From the NCBI GenBank assembly GCA_001464695.1, contig LNDQ01000115.1:1-64000 (forward strand): 64,000 bases of DNA, given 5' to 3'. A program made the position numbers and the translations under genes. Position 1 is the first letter of the stretch. Each line of letters begins with the position of its first letter. The notes beneath the pieces are model-generated. The model did not search any database and was not told the DNA's origin. It worked only from the letters and a program-made list of their open reading frames with translations. The stretch comes from Betaproteobacteria bacterium Ga0077523. Its GTDB lineage: Bacteria; Pseudomonadota; Gammaproteobacteria; Burkholderiales; Ga0077523. Positions 34,279 through 43,802 of this stretch are shown here, piece by piece.

Positions 34279-36615
34279 ATGCTGACATTCCTCATCTGCC
34301 TGATCGCCGCCGCGGCGATCCTGCTCGGCGTCGCTCCGTTGCGACGACGATTGCTGAGCGACCCGATGCTGGGCTGGTTCCGCAAGGTCCTGCCGCAGGT
34401 GTCGCAGACCGAACAAGAGGCGCTCGATGCCGGCACTGTCTGGTGGGATGGCGATCTGTTCAGCGGCCGGCCCGACTGGAAGCGCCTGCTGGCGTTTCCG
34501 AAGCCGACCCTGACTGCGGAAGAGCAGACTTTCCTCGACGGTCCGGTCGAGGAATTCTGCGCGATGCTCGACGACTGGGAAGTCACGCACGAGCTGAACG
34601 ACCTGCCGCCCGATGCGTGGCAGTTCATCAAGGATCGTGGCTTCCTCGGCATGATCATTCCGAAGCAGTACGGTGGTCTCGGATTCTCCGCCCTGGCGCA
34701 CAGCGCCGTGGTGACCAAGCTCGCCACCCGCAGCGCCACCGGCACCGTCTCGGTGATGGTGCCCAACTCGCTGGGACCGGCGGAACTGCTGCTGCACTAC
34801 GGCACCGATGCGCAGAAGAACCACTATCTGCCGCGGCTCGCCAAGGGACTCGAAATGCCGTGCTTCGCGCTCACCGGGCCCGACGCCGGATCGGATGCAG
34901 GCTCCATCCCCGACTTCGGCATCGTGTGTCGCGGCATGCACGAAGGCCGCGAAGTGCTGGGCATGCGCGTGACCTGGGAGAAGCGCTACATCACGCTGGG
35001 GCCCATCGCGACCCTGCTGGGTCTCGCGTTCAAGCTGTACGACCCCGATCGTCTGCTGGGGGCGGAAGAGGACATCGGTATCACGCTGGCACTGATCCCG
35101 ACGAAGCATCCGGGCGTCAACATCGGCCGCCGGCACTTCCCGCTCAACGGATCGTTCATGAACGGGCCGAATTCGGGCAAGGACGTGTTCATCCCGATGG
35201 ACTGGGTCATCGGCGGTGAGGAGCGGGTCGGCCAGGGCTGGCGGATGCTGATGGAGTGCTTGGCTGCGGGTCGTTCCATTTCGCTGCCGTCGTCGAGCAC
35301 CGGTCTGCTCAAGCTCTGCGCTCGTGCCACCGGCGCGTATGGCCGGATCCGCAGTCAGTTCAAGACGCCGGTGGCGCGCTTCGAGGGTGTCGAGGAAGCC
35401 ATGGCACGCATCGGCGGGCACGCCTACGTGGTCGACGCCGCACGCGAAATGACCGCGGGCGCCGTGGATCTGGGCGAGAAGCCATCGGTGGTGTCGGCCA
35501 TCATGAAGTACCACGCCACCGAGCGCGGCCGCATCGCGATCAATGACGCGATGGACGTGCACGGCGGCAAGGGCATCTGCCTCGGGCCCAACAACTATCT
35601 CGGTCGCGCTTACCAGCAGATCCCGATCGGTATCACCGTGGAAGGCGCCAACATCCTGACACGCAGCATGATCATCTTCGGTCAGGGCGCCATCCGCTGC
35701 CACCCGTACGTGCTGCGCGAGATCGCGGCGACGCGCGAGACCGATGCCGCGAAAGCCTCGATCGAATTCGATGCCGCCCTGTGGGGTCACGTACGCTTCG
35801 TGATTGCCAACTTCCTGCGTGCCGTGGTGCATGGTGTCACCGGTTCCGTGTTCGCCGGGACTGCCGGTGATGCCCATACCGCCCGCTACTATCGCCAGTT
35901 GTCGCGGCTCTCCGCGGCGCTGGCTTTCTCGGCGGATGTCGCGATGCTCGTGCTGGGCGGTTCGCTCAAGCGGCGCGAGAAGCTGTCCGCACGACTCGGT
36001 GACGTACTCTCGCAGTTGTATCTCGCCTCGGCCACGCTCAAACGCTATGAGGACGATGGCCGCCCGGCAGCCGACCTGCCGCTGGTGCACTGGGGCCTGC
36101 AGGATTGCCTGCATCGCGCCGAAGAGGCTTTTGCCGGCCTGGTGGAGAATTTTCCGAGCCGGCCGATGGCCTGGCTGATCCGCCTGGCGGCATTTCCGCT
36201 GGGACGCAGGCTGCGGGGGCCGGACGACCGTCTCGGCGATGAAGTGACGCGACTGCTCGCTGAGCCCTCCGCGGCACGCGATCGGCTGACGCGCGGCATG
36301 TACCTCCGCAAGGACGAGGCCGATCCGGTCGGACGTCTCGAAGTCGCCCTGGATCTGGTGGTGCCGGCCGAGGCAGTGGAGGCCAAGTTGCGTGCTGCCG
36401 CGAAGGCGGGCGTGCTGCACGGTCGCGGCAATGAAGAGCGGCGCGCGAGCGCGCTCTCGCAAGGCATCATCACCGCCGAAGAAGCGGCCTTGCTCGATCG
36501 CTTCAAGCGCGTGCAGCGCGACTGCATCATGGTCGACGACTTCCCGCACGATATCGGCCGGAATGTGGCGACTGGCGACCCTGCAGCGGGCAAGTGGCAA
36601 AAGGAGGCCGCGTGA
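34279..36615 (+). CDS. fadE: Acyl-CoA dehydrogenase FadE
   Basis: A 778-aa FadE of the enterobacterial type (E. coli FadE is 814 aa). An N-terminal membrane segment (res 1-20) is followed by the N-terminal domain, FALTGPDAGSDAGSIPD, RIAINDAMDVHGGKGICLGP and ITVEGANILTRSMIIFGQGA, and the family's long C-terminal domain (DUF1974). It catalyses the initial dehydrogenation of long-chain acyl-CoA at the inner membrane. GGAGG lies six bases before the ATG. Its stop overlaps the next gene's GTG by four bases. Confidence 0.93.
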   Translation: MLTFLICLIAAAAILLGVAPLRRRLLSDPMLGWFRKVLPQVSQTEQEALDAGTVWWDGDLFSGRPDWKRLLAFPKPTLTAEEQTFLDGPVEEFCAMLDDWEVTHELNDLPPDAWQFIKDRGFLGMIIPKQYGGLGFSALAHSAVVTKLATRSATGTVSVMVPNSLGPAELLLHYGTDAQKNHYLPRLAKGLEMPCFALTGPDAGSDAGSIPDFGIVCRGMHEGREVLGMRVTWEKRYITLGPIATLLGLAFKLYDPDRLLGAEEDIGITLALIPTKHPGVNIGRRHFPLNGSFMNGPNSGKDVFIPMDWVIGGEERVGQGWRMLMECLAAGRSISLPSSSTGLLKLCARATGAYGRIRSQFKTPVARFEGVEEAMARIGGHAYVVDAAREMTAGAVDLGEKPSVVSAIMKYHATERGRIAINDAMDVHGGKGICLGPNNYLGRAYQQIPIGITVEGANILTRSMIIFGQGAIRCHPYVLREIAATRETDAAKASIEFDAALWGHVRFVIANFLRAVVHGVTGSVFAGTAGDAHTARYYRQLSRLSAALAFSADVAMLVLGGSLKRREKLSARLGDVLSQLYLASATLKRYEDDGRPAADLPLVHWGLQDCLHRAEEAFAGLVENFPSRPMAWLIRLAAFPLGRRLRGPDDRLGDEVTRLLAEPSAARDRLTRGMYLRKDEADPVGRLEVALDLVVPAEAVEAKLRAAAKAGVLHGRGNEERRASALSQGIITAEEAALLDRFKRVQRDCIMVDDFPHDIGRNVATGDPAAGKWQKEAA

Positions 36616-37397
36616 CGCAACGCGTACTCCTGCGAATCGACGGCGGGGTTGCTACCCTGTCGTTGAACCGTCCGGAAGTGATGAACGCCATGGACGGCGA
36701 GATGATGATCCAGTTGCGGGCGGCATCCGAACTGGTGGCGCGCGACCCGGCGATCCGCGTGGTGGTGCTGCGCGGCGAAGGCCCGGCTTTCTGCGCCGGC
36801 GGTGACGTGGCGCTGTTCGGTCAGCGGCTCGATGACCTGCCGCAGCTCGTATTGCAGATGGGGCGCGAATTCCATTTCGCGCTGTGGGCGTTGCGTCGAG
36901 CGCCCAAGCCCGTGCTGGGCGTGGTGCACGGCACCGTCGCCGGTGCCGGTTTCAGCCTCCTGTGCGCCACCGATCTCGCGATCGCTGCCGACGACACCCG
37001 CTTCACTCTCGCGTACACCAACATCGGGACCAGTCCGGATGGCGGCAGCAGCCACTTCCTGCCGCGGCTCGTGGGCTACAAGCGGGCCATGCAGTTGACG
37101 TTGCTGCCGGACATGTTCGATGCCGCCACGGCGCGCGACTATGGTCTCCTCAACTGGCTCGTGCCGGCCGCGGCGCTGCCCTCGGAGGCTGCGAAGATTG
37201 CAGGCCGGCTGGCCAAGGGACCGACTGTCGCGTACGGGGAGGCCAAGGGGTTGATGAATGCGAGCCTCACCCGCAGCATGGAGGCGCAGATGGAGGAGGA
37301 GCTGTTCGCTTTCGGCCGCTGTGCGGCGACGGCGGACCTGCGCGAAGGCGTCACTGCATTCGTGGAGAAACGCAAACCCGCATTCCGCGGCGCATGA
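36612..37397 (+). CDS. Enoyl-CoA hydratase/isomerase family protein
   Basis: A 261-aa crotonase-fold enzyme that hydrates or isomerises enoyl-CoA. The oxyanion motif is FCAGGDVALFG; the second catalytic region is NIGTSPDGGSSHFLPRLVG, with an Asp as in PaaG-type isomerases rather than two Glu. The GTG at 36612 overlaps the fadE stop and has a perfect AAGGAGG four bases upstream, so an in-frame start at 36594 is rejected. Its role in the cluster is probably handling enoyl-CoA isomers. Confidence 0.88.
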   Translation: MTQRVLLRIDGGVATLSLNRPEVMNAMDGEMMIQLRAASELVARDPAIRVVVLRGEGPAFCAGGDVALFGQRLDDLPQLVLQMGREFHFALWALRRAPKPVLGVVHGTVAGAGFSLLCATDLAIAADDTRFTLAYTNIGTSPDGGSSHFLPRLVGYKRAMQLTLLPDMFDAATARDYGLLNWLVPAAALPSEAAKIAGRLAKGPTVAYGEAKGLMNASLTRSMEAQMEEELFAFGRCAATADLREGVTAFVEKRKPAFRGA

Positions 37398-37433
37398 CGA
37401 TGCCGAGCATAGCCACAACAACAACATTCATCG

Positions 37434-38252
37434 ATGAGCACACTCAAGGGTAAGACGGTCTTCATCACCGGCGGCTCGCGCGGGATCGGACGCTCGATTG
37501 CCCTGCGGTTCGCGGCCGACGGCGCCAACGTGGTGATCGCCGCAAAGACCGCTGAAGCCCATCCCAAGCTGGAGGGCACGATCCACACCGTGGCGGCCGA
37601 GGTGGAAAGTGCCGGTGGCAAGGCGTTGCCGATCCAGCTCGACATCCGTGACGAGTCCGCGGTCGAAGCGGCCGTGAAGAGGACCGCCGAAGCCTTTGGT
37701 GGCATCGACGTGCTGGTCAACAACGCGAGCGCCATCAGCCTCACCGACACGCTCGGCACGCCGGCGAAGCGTTTCGACCTGATGCATCAGATCAACACGC
37801 GCGGCACGTACGTTTGTGCGCAGGCTTGCATCCCGTTCCTCAAGCGAGGCAGCAACCCGCACATCCTCACGCTGTCGCCGCCGCTCAACCTGAATCCGAA
37901 GTGGTTCAAGCCGCACCTCGCCTACACGCTGTCGAAGTACGGCATGAGCATGTGTACCCTGGGGCTGGCGGCCGAACTGGCCGCCGCTGGCATTGCGGTG
38001 AACTCGCTCTGGCCGCGCACCACCATCGCCACTGCCGCGGTCGCGACCTTCTTCCCCCAGGCCATGGCGGCAAGCCGGCTGCCGGAGATCATGGCCGATG
38101 CAGCCCACGCGATAGTGACGCGTCCGAGCCGGGAGTGCACCGGCAACTTCTTCATCGACGAGGCGGTGCTGCGCTCCGCGGGCGTGACCGACTTCGAACG
38201 CTATGCCGTAACCCCCGGCGTGCCCCTGGCCGCCGACATCTTCCTGGATTGA
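37434..38252 (+). CDS. SDR family oxidoreductase, HSDL2-like
   Basis: A 272-aa short-chain dehydrogenase similar to the N-terminal part of HSDL2. Motifs: TGGSRGIGRSIA, VLVNNASAI, and YTLSKYGMS (YxxxK). The C-terminal RECTGNFFIDEAVL is typical of this subgroup, which is linked to lipid metabolism. It lies 36 bp after the hydratase gene and seven bases before the thioesterase gene, within the beta-oxidation run. Substrate not known. Confidence 0.85.
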   Translation: MSTLKGKTVFITGGSRGIGRSIALRFAADGANVVIAAKTAEAHPKLEGTIHTVAAEVESAGGKALPIQLDIRDESAVEAAVKRTAEAFGGIDVLVNNASAISLTDTLGTPAKRFDLMHQINTRGTYVCAQACIPFLKRGSNPHILTLSPPLNLNPKWFKPHLAYTLSKYGMSMCTLGLAAELAAAGIAVNSLWPRTTIATAAVATFFPQAMAASRLPEIMADAAHAIVTRPSRECTGNFFIDEAVLRSAGVTDFERYAVTPGVPLAADIFLD

Positions 38253-38258
38253 ATCCCC

Positions 38259-38678
38259 GTGAACATGCCGCTGTCCGAAGCTGCCCTGACGACGTCACTA
38301 CCCACCGATCGCGAGCCCACGCTGCGCGTCGTACCCATGCCCTCCGACGTCAACCCTTCGGGTGACATCTTCGGCGGGTGGATCATGTCGCAGGTGGACA
38401 TTGCCGGTTCGATCCCAGCGGTCCGGCTCGCCAAGGGCAGGATAGCGACGGTGGCCGTCAACTCGTTCGTGTTCAAGCAGCCGGTGCTGATCGGCGATCT
38501 GGTGAGTTTCTATGCCGAGGTGGCGCGCGTCGGTCGCACGTCGATCACGGTCAATGTCGAGGTTTACGCCGAGCGCGGCGTCGAGCGCGAGGTGGTGAAG
38601 GTGACGGAGGCGACGCTCACTTACGTTGCAGTAGGGAGCGATCGGAAACCACGGCCGGTGCAGCCGGGGCAAGGGTAG
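38259..38678 (+). CDS. Acyl-CoA thioesterase, YciA-like hotdog fold
   Basis: A 139-aa hotdog thioesterase of the YciA/acyl-CoA hydrolase type. Family motifs are NPSGDIFGGWIMSQVDIAG (active-site Asp) and AVNSFVFKQPVLIGDLVSFYAE. It hydrolyses acyl-CoA to free acid and CoA, which may recycle CoA during beta-oxidation. It starts at the GTG at 38259 six bases after the SDR stop; an ATG two codons later (38265) is equally possible. Confidence 0.88.
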   Translation: MNMPLSEAALTTSLPTDREPTLRVVPMPSDVNPSGDIFGGWIMSQVDIAGSIPAVRLAKGRIATVAVNSFVFKQPVLIGDLVSFYAEVARVGRTSITVNVEVYAERGVEREVVKVTEATLTYVAVGSDRKPRPVQPGQG

Positions 38679-38731
38679 GAGTCGGCAAGTCCATCAGGGC
38701 CGTTCGGCCCGCATCGAAAGAGGACCTAATC

Positions 38732-40012
38732 ATGAAAAGCAAATGGCGTTACGGGGCTCTCGCCGGAGCGGTGGCGGCAGCTCTGGGAGGCGGCGCTGGA
38801 TCAGCGGCAGCAGCGGGTTTCTACCTGCCCTACCAGGGCGCGGCCGCGATCGGCAATTCCCTCGCGGGCGCTGCGGCGCTCGGCGAGGATGCCAGTACGG
38901 CCCACTGGAATCCGGCGGCCATGTCGATGATCGAGGATCGGCAGATCGCCATCGCCGGACACTATGTGGCGCCGAGCATCAATTTCTCCAATAGCGGTTC
39001 CACCGGGCCTGCGGCCATCGTGCCCGCGACCGGCGGCAACGGTGGTGACGCCGGCACGCCTGTGTTCGTCCCCAACATCTTTGCGGTGATTCCGCTGGGC
39101 GGCACGTGGGCTTTCGGCGTCGCCGTGTCACCGACCTTCGGCAACCGGACCGAGTACGACGCCACGTGGCGTGGCCGGTTCCAGTCGACCGAGTCGGAGT
39201 TGCGGACCATGAACATCAACCCGTCGCTCTCGTACAAGTTGAACGAGGCCTGGTCCTTCGGCGTCGGCATCAACTACTCGAAGCTCGAGGCCGAGTTCCA
39301 CCAGAGGGTCGTGCTGGGCGTCAACACGGAAGGCAACGCGGTCCTGTCCGGCGATGCTTCTGCATGGTCGGCGAACGCCGGGGTCGTCTGGAAGCTGAGC
39401 GAAGCGACGCGCTTCGGTTTCAGCTATCGCGACAAGGTGGACTACAAGCTGGCGGGTACTCAGCAGGCCGCCACGCTCACCGGCATCGCGGTTCCGGGGC
39501 AGAACTTCGACATCCGCGCCGACCTCACGCTGCCGGCCACCGCCCAGCTGAGCGCCGTGCACAAGCTGAACGACACCTGGACCTTGCTCGGGGATGTCAT
39601 GTTCACCCAGTGGAGCGAGATCGACCGGTTGAACGTGAAGAACCTCGCGGGGGCCACGGTGAATTCGCTCGCGTTCGAGTTCAAGGACACCGTGCGGGTG
39701 TCGGGTGCCGTGAACTACACGCTCGACCAGAACTGGCTGCTTCGAGTCGGTCTTGCCTACGACCAGGCACCGGTCAAGGGCCCCGCCGAGCGTACCGCGA
39801 GTCTGCCCGATGCCGATCGCTACTGGCTGTCCTTTGGCGTTCGCTGGGACATCGTGCCGCGGCAGCATCGACTGGACCTTGCCTACGCGCACGTGTTCAT
39901 CAAATCGGCGGACATCGGACGCACGACCACCGGCACCTCCGGAATGACCTTGAGCGGCAACTACGACAATCACGGCGACATCCTGAGCGCGCAGTACACG
40001 TTCTCGTTCTGA
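38732..40012 (+). CDS. fadL: Outer membrane long-chain fatty acid transporter FadL
   Basis: A 426-aa outer-membrane beta-barrel of the FadL family. A signal peptide (res 1-28) ends SAAAA before GFYLPYQGA. The family's N-terminal hatch region is GEDASTAHWNPAAMSMI, and the C-terminus ends with a barrel signature SAQYTFSF whose last Phe suits BAM insertion. It imports hydrophobic compounds such as long-chain fatty acids. GAGGA lies seven bases before the ATG. The presence of fadL supports the reading of the cluster as fatty-acid uptake and degradation. Confidence 0.92.
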   Translation: MKSKWRYGALAGAVAAALGGGAGSAAAAGFYLPYQGAAAIGNSLAGAAALGEDASTAHWNPAAMSMIEDRQIAIAGHYVAPSINFSNSGSTGPAAIVPATGGNGGDAGTPVFVPNIFAVIPLGGTWAFGVAVSPTFGNRTEYDATWRGRFQSTESELRTMNINPSLSYKLNEAWSFGVGINYSKLEAEFHQRVVLGVNTEGNAVLSGDASAWSANAGVVWKLSEATRFGFSYRDKVDYKLAGTQQAATLTGIAVPGQNFDIRADLTLPATAQLSAVHKLNDTWTLLGDVMFTQWSEIDRLNVKNLAGATVNSLAFEFKDTVRVSGAVNYTLDQNWLLRVGLAYDQAPVKGPAERTASLPDADRYWLSFGVRWDIVPRQHRLDLAYAHVFIKSADIGRTTTGTSGMTLSGNYDNHGDILSAQYTFSF

Positions 40013-40076
40013 GCCTTGCGGTTGCGGCCGGCGCCGCCACGCCGGCCGGCCCCTTTTTCGATTGGAGCATGCCGTC

Positions 40077-42566
40077 ATGGCATCGCAAGAAAGATTCTTC
40101 GTCCGCCGCGTCGCAGTCCTGGGCGCCGGCGTGATGGGTGCACAGATCGCTGCGCACCTGGTGAATGCCGGCGTCGAGGCCGTGCTGTTCGACTTGACCG
40201 CCAAGGAAGGCGATCCGAACGGGATCGCGCTGAAGGCGATCGAGGGCCTGCGCAAACTCGAACCCAGCCCGCTTGCCACGGCGACGGTCGCTGACGCCAT
40301 CACCGTCGCCAACTACGACCAGCATCTCGACCGGCTCGCCGGCTGCGACCTGGTGATCGAGGCCATCGCCGAGCGCATGGAGTGGAAGCGCCAGTTGTAC
40401 GAGCGCATCGCACCCCACATCGGCTCCGAGGCGATCATCGCGAGCAACACCTCGGGCCTGTCCATCAACGCGCTGGCCCAGGCTCTGCCCGCGCAATTGC
40501 GCGCGCGCTTCTGCGGGATCCATTTCTTCAACCCGCCGCGCTACATGCATCTGGTGGAGATCATCCCGGCGACCGGCAGCGATGCCGCGATGCTCGATCG
40601 CCTCGAGACGTTCCTCACGACGGCTCTGGGCAAGGGCGTGATCCGCGCCAAGGACACGCCCAATTTCATCGCGAATCGTGTCGGCGTGTTTTCGATCCTG
40701 GCGGCGTTTCATCACACGCGGGCCCTGGGACTGGGGTTCGACGAGGTCGATGCGCTGACCGGCCCGCTGATCGGCCGGCCCAAGAGCGCCACGTACCGCA
40801 CCGCCGACGTGGTCGGTCTCGATACGCTCGGCCACGTCATCGACACGATGAAGAGCGGCTTGCCGGACGATCCGTGGGCCCGGTACTACGATGCCCCCGA
40901 CTGGTTCAAGGGGCTGGTCGATCGCGGCGCCCTCGGGCAGAAGGCGAAAGCGGGCGTGTATCGCAAGCAGGGCAAGGAGATCCAGGTGCTGGATCTGGCC
41001 AAGGGTGACTACCGCACATCCGGCAAGGAAGCCGTCGAAGAGGTGGTGGCGATCCTCAAGAACAAGGATCCGGCGGCGCGGCTCGCGCAACTGCGCGCGA
41101 GCCAGCTGCCCCAGGCGAAATTCATGTGGGCGGTGACGCGCGACATGCTGCACTACTGTGCGGTGCAGCTCGAATCCATCGCCGACAACGCGCGCGACGT
41201 GGACCTCGCGATCCGCTGGGGTTTCGGCTGGCGCGAAGGTCCGTTCGAGTTGTGGCAGGCGGCCGGCTGGCAGCAGGTGGCAGGCTGGATCGCGGAAGAG
41301 ATCGCTGCAGGCAAGACGATGGCCGCGGCACCCTTGCCGGCGTGGGTCACGGACAGCGGTCGGACCGGTGTTCATACCCCGGCAGGGGCCTGGAGTCCGG
41401 CGCGGCGTGAATATCGTCCGCGTTCGTCGCTGCCGGTGTATCGACGCCAGGCCGTTCCCGATCGCGTGCTGGGTGAAGCCGCGAATCTCGGCACCACGGT
41501 TTTCGAGACCGATGCCGTACGGACCTGGACCACGGGCGACGACATCGCGGTGGTGAGCTTCAAGAGCAAGATGCATTCGATCGGCGAGGACGTGCTCGAC
41601 GGGGTGATGCAGGCGATCGACGAAGCCGAACGCGGGTTTCGCGGTCTGGTGATCTGGCAGACCGAACCGCCGTTCTCCATCGGGGCGAACCTCGCGGGAC
41701 CTTCGGCTCCACGCAAGGAGGGCCCCAAGCCCTCCGGCTTCGCTTCGATGATGAAGAAGGTGAAGCGCAGCGCCGAGTCGGCTGTACTGAAGGCCGCGCA
41801 CAAACTCAATGTCGCGGATGCCTTGATGGCCGGGCGCCTGGAGAAGGTCGAGGGCGTCGTGCAGCAGTTCCAGGCGACTTCGCTGGCCTTGCGATACAGC
41901 AGCGTGCCGACGATTGCTGCCGTGGACGGCATGGCGCTCGGCGGCGGGTGCGAGTTCGTGATGCATTGCGACCGTGCGGTCGCCAGTCTGGAGAGCTACA
42001 TCGGGTTGGTGGAGGTGGGCGTCGGCCTGATTCCTGCCGGCGGCGGCTGCAAGGAATTCGCGATCCGTGCCGCGGCGGAAGCGAAGGGCGGTGACATCTT
42101 TCCCTTCCTGCGCCGCTACTTCGAAGCGGCTGCGACGGCGCAGGTGGCGCGCAGTGCCGAGCATGCTCGGGAGATGGGATTCCTGCGTGCCACCGATCGC
42201 GTCGTGATGAACCGGTTCGAACTGCTGCACGTGGCCAAGGCCGAGGTGGTGGCGCTGTCCGAGGCCGGCTATCGACCACCGCTCCCGGCCAGGCGCATTC
42301 CGGTGGCCGGGCGCAGCGCTGCCGCGACCATCAAGGCGCATCTCACCAATCTGCTGGCCGGCAACCACATCTCCGATCACGACTATCTGATCGGCTCCTC
42401 GCTCGCGACCGCGATGACTGGCGGTGACCTGGACCCGGGCAGCCTGGTGGACGAGGAATGGTTGCTCGAACTCGAACGCGAAACCTTCATGGCACTGCTC
42501 GCGACCGAGAAGACCCAGGCGCGCATCGAGCAGATGCTGAAGACCGGCAAGCCGTTGAGGAACTGA
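40077..42566 (+). CDS. 3-hydroxyacyl-CoA dehydrogenase / enoyl-CoA hydratase fusion
   Basis: An 829-aa bifunctional beta-oxidation enzyme. The dehydrogenase comes first: VLGAGVMGAQIAAHLV, SNTSGLSINALA, IHFFNPPRYMHLVEIIP. A crotonase domain occupies the C-terminal part with DGMALGGGCEFVMHCDRAV and VEVGVGLIPAGGG. This order is that of FadN-type proteins and is the reverse of E. coli FadB. The ATG at 40077 is chosen over a TTG five codons earlier; GGAG lies upstream. The thiolase gene follows one base later. Confidence 0.92.
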   Translation: MASQERFFVRRVAVLGAGVMGAQIAAHLVNAGVEAVLFDLTAKEGDPNGIALKAIEGLRKLEPSPLATATVADAITVANYDQHLDRLAGCDLVIEAIAERMEWKRQLYERIAPHIGSEAIIASNTSGLSINALAQALPAQLRARFCGIHFFNPPRYMHLVEIIPATGSDAAMLDRLETFLTTALGKGVIRAKDTPNFIANRVGVFSILAAFHHTRALGLGFDEVDALTGPLIGRPKSATYRTADVVGLDTLGHVIDTMKSGLPDDPWARYYDAPDWFKGLVDRGALGQKAKAGVYRKQGKEIQVLDLAKGDYRTSGKEAVEEVVAILKNKDPAARLAQLRASQLPQAKFMWAVTRDMLHYCAVQLESIADNARDVDLAIRWGFGWREGPFELWQAAGWQQVAGWIAEEIAAGKTMAAAPLPAWVTDSGRTGVHTPAGAWSPARREYRPRSSLPVYRRQAVPDRVLGEAANLGTTVFETDAVRTWTTGDDIAVVSFKSKMHSIGEDVLDGVMQAIDEAERGFRGLVIWQTEPPFSIGANLAGPSAPRKEGPKPSGFASMMKKVKRSAESAVLKAAHKLNVADALMAGRLEKVEGVVQQFQATSLALRYSSVPTIAAVDGMALGGGCEFVMHCDRAVASLESYIGLVEVGVGLIPAGGGCKEFAIRAAAEAKGGDIFPFLRRYFEAAATAQVARSAEHAREMGFLRATDRVVMNRFELLHVAKAEVVALSEAGYRPPLPARRIPVAGRSAAATIKAHLTNLLAGNHISDHDYLIGSSLATAMTGGDLDPGSLVDEEWLLELERETFMALLATEKTQARIEQMLKTGKPLRN

Positions 42567-42567
42567 A

Positions 42568-43770
42568 ATGGCCAACAAACAGGTGCAGGACGCGTACATC
42601 GTATCGGCCGTGCGCACGCCGGTCGGCAAGGCGCCGCGCGGCATGTTCCGCAACACCCGTCCCGATGATCTCCTCGCGCACGTACTGGTGCAGGCGGCCC
42701 GACGGGTGCCGTCGCTCGATCTGAAGTCGGTCGACGATGCCATCGTCGGCTGCGCGATACCCGAAGCGGAGCAGGGGATCAACGTCGCGCGGATCGGTCT
42801 GCTGCTCGCCGGATTTCCGAACACCATCGCCGGCCTGACGGTCAATCGGTTCTGCGCTTCGGGCCTGCAGGCCGTGGCCCTGGCCGCGGATCGCATCCGA
42901 CTCGGTGAAGCCGACGTGATGATCGCCGGCGGGACCGAAAGCATGAGCTTGATCCCCATGGGCGGGAACAAGCTCGCGTTCAACGAAGCGATCTTCGAGA
43001 AGGACGCGAACCTCGGCATCGCCTACGGCATGGGGATCACGGCCGAGAAGGTTGCGCAGCAGTGGAAAGTGACGCGGGAAGCCCAGGACGCGTTCGCCGT
43101 GGCGAGCCACGAGAAGGCGTTGGCGGGTATCGCCAACGGCGATTTCCGCGACGAGATCGCACCCTACGAGATCGTCGATCACGTGCCCGATCTGGCGACC
43201 CACCAGGTGCAGGTGAAAAAGCGCGAGGCGAGCGTCGATGAAGGGCCTCGCGCCGGCACGAATCTCGAAACGCTGGCGAAACTGCGTCCGGCGTTCGCGG
43301 CCAGCGGTTCGGTGACGGCCGGCAACAGTTCGCAGACCTCGGACGGCGCGGGTGCGGTCATCCTCGTCAGCGAGGCGGCGTTGAAGCGCTTCTCGCTGAC
43401 GCCGCTGGCGCGTTTCGCGGGCTTCGCGGTAGCGGGGGTGCCGCCCGAGATCATGGGCATCGGGCCGATCGCCGCCGTCCCGAAGGCCCTGAAGCAGACC
43501 GGTCTCAAACTGGAGGATCTGGACTGGATCGAGCTGAACGAGGCGTTCGCCGCGCAATCGCTGGCGGTGATCCGCGATCTCGGACTCGATCCGACGAAGA
43601 TCAACCCCCTCGGTGGCGCGATCGCGCTGGGCCATCCGCTGGGAGCCACGGGCGCGATCCGCACGGCGACCATCGTGCACGGCCTGCGCCGCCGCAAGCA
43701 GAAATACGGGATGGTGACCATGTGCGTCGGCACCGGCATGGGTGCGGCCGGGGTCTTCGAAGCGCTTTGA
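42568..43770 (+). CDS. Acetyl-CoA acyltransferase (thiolase)
   Basis: A 400-aa thiolase that cleaves 3-ketoacyl-CoA. The nucleophile is Cys96 in NRFCASGLQAV; GGTESMS, the NEAFAAQ loop, GGAIALGHPLGATGAI (His) and CVGTGMG (second Cys) complete the active site. It follows the dehydrogenase/hydratase fusion after one base, the usual pairing for a beta-oxidation complex. Whether fadA or fadI is the better symbol is unclear, so I give none. Confidence 0.94.
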   Translation: MANKQVQDAYIVSAVRTPVGKAPRGMFRNTRPDDLLAHVLVQAARRVPSLDLKSVDDAIVGCAIPEAEQGINVARIGLLLAGFPNTIAGLTVNRFCASGLQAVALAADRIRLGEADVMIAGGTESMSLIPMGGNKLAFNEAIFEKDANLGIAYGMGITAEKVAQQWKVTREAQDAFAVASHEKALAGIANGDFRDEIAPYEIVDHVPDLATHQVQVKKREASVDEGPRAGTNLETLAKLRPAFAASGSVTAGNSSQTSDGAGAVILVSEAALKRFSLTPLARFAGFAVAGVPPEIMGIGPIAAVPKALKQTGLKLEDLDWIELNEAFAAQSLAVIRDLGLDPTKINPLGGAIALGHPLGATGAIRTATIVHGLRRRKQKYGMVTMCVGTGMGAAGVFEAL

Positions 43771-43802
43771 TCAACAAGACGAGAAACAAGGGAGGAAGCA
43801 GC

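Noticed and set aside
34174-36600. Long frame opposite fadE
   Set aside because: Same reason; fadE is intact on the plus strand.
39900-43019. Very long open frame (over 1000 codons) opposite the dehydrogenase/hydratase fusion and thiolase
   Set aside because: The sense-strand genes have clear motifs; the antisense product resembles no family and is rich in His, Arg and Gly.
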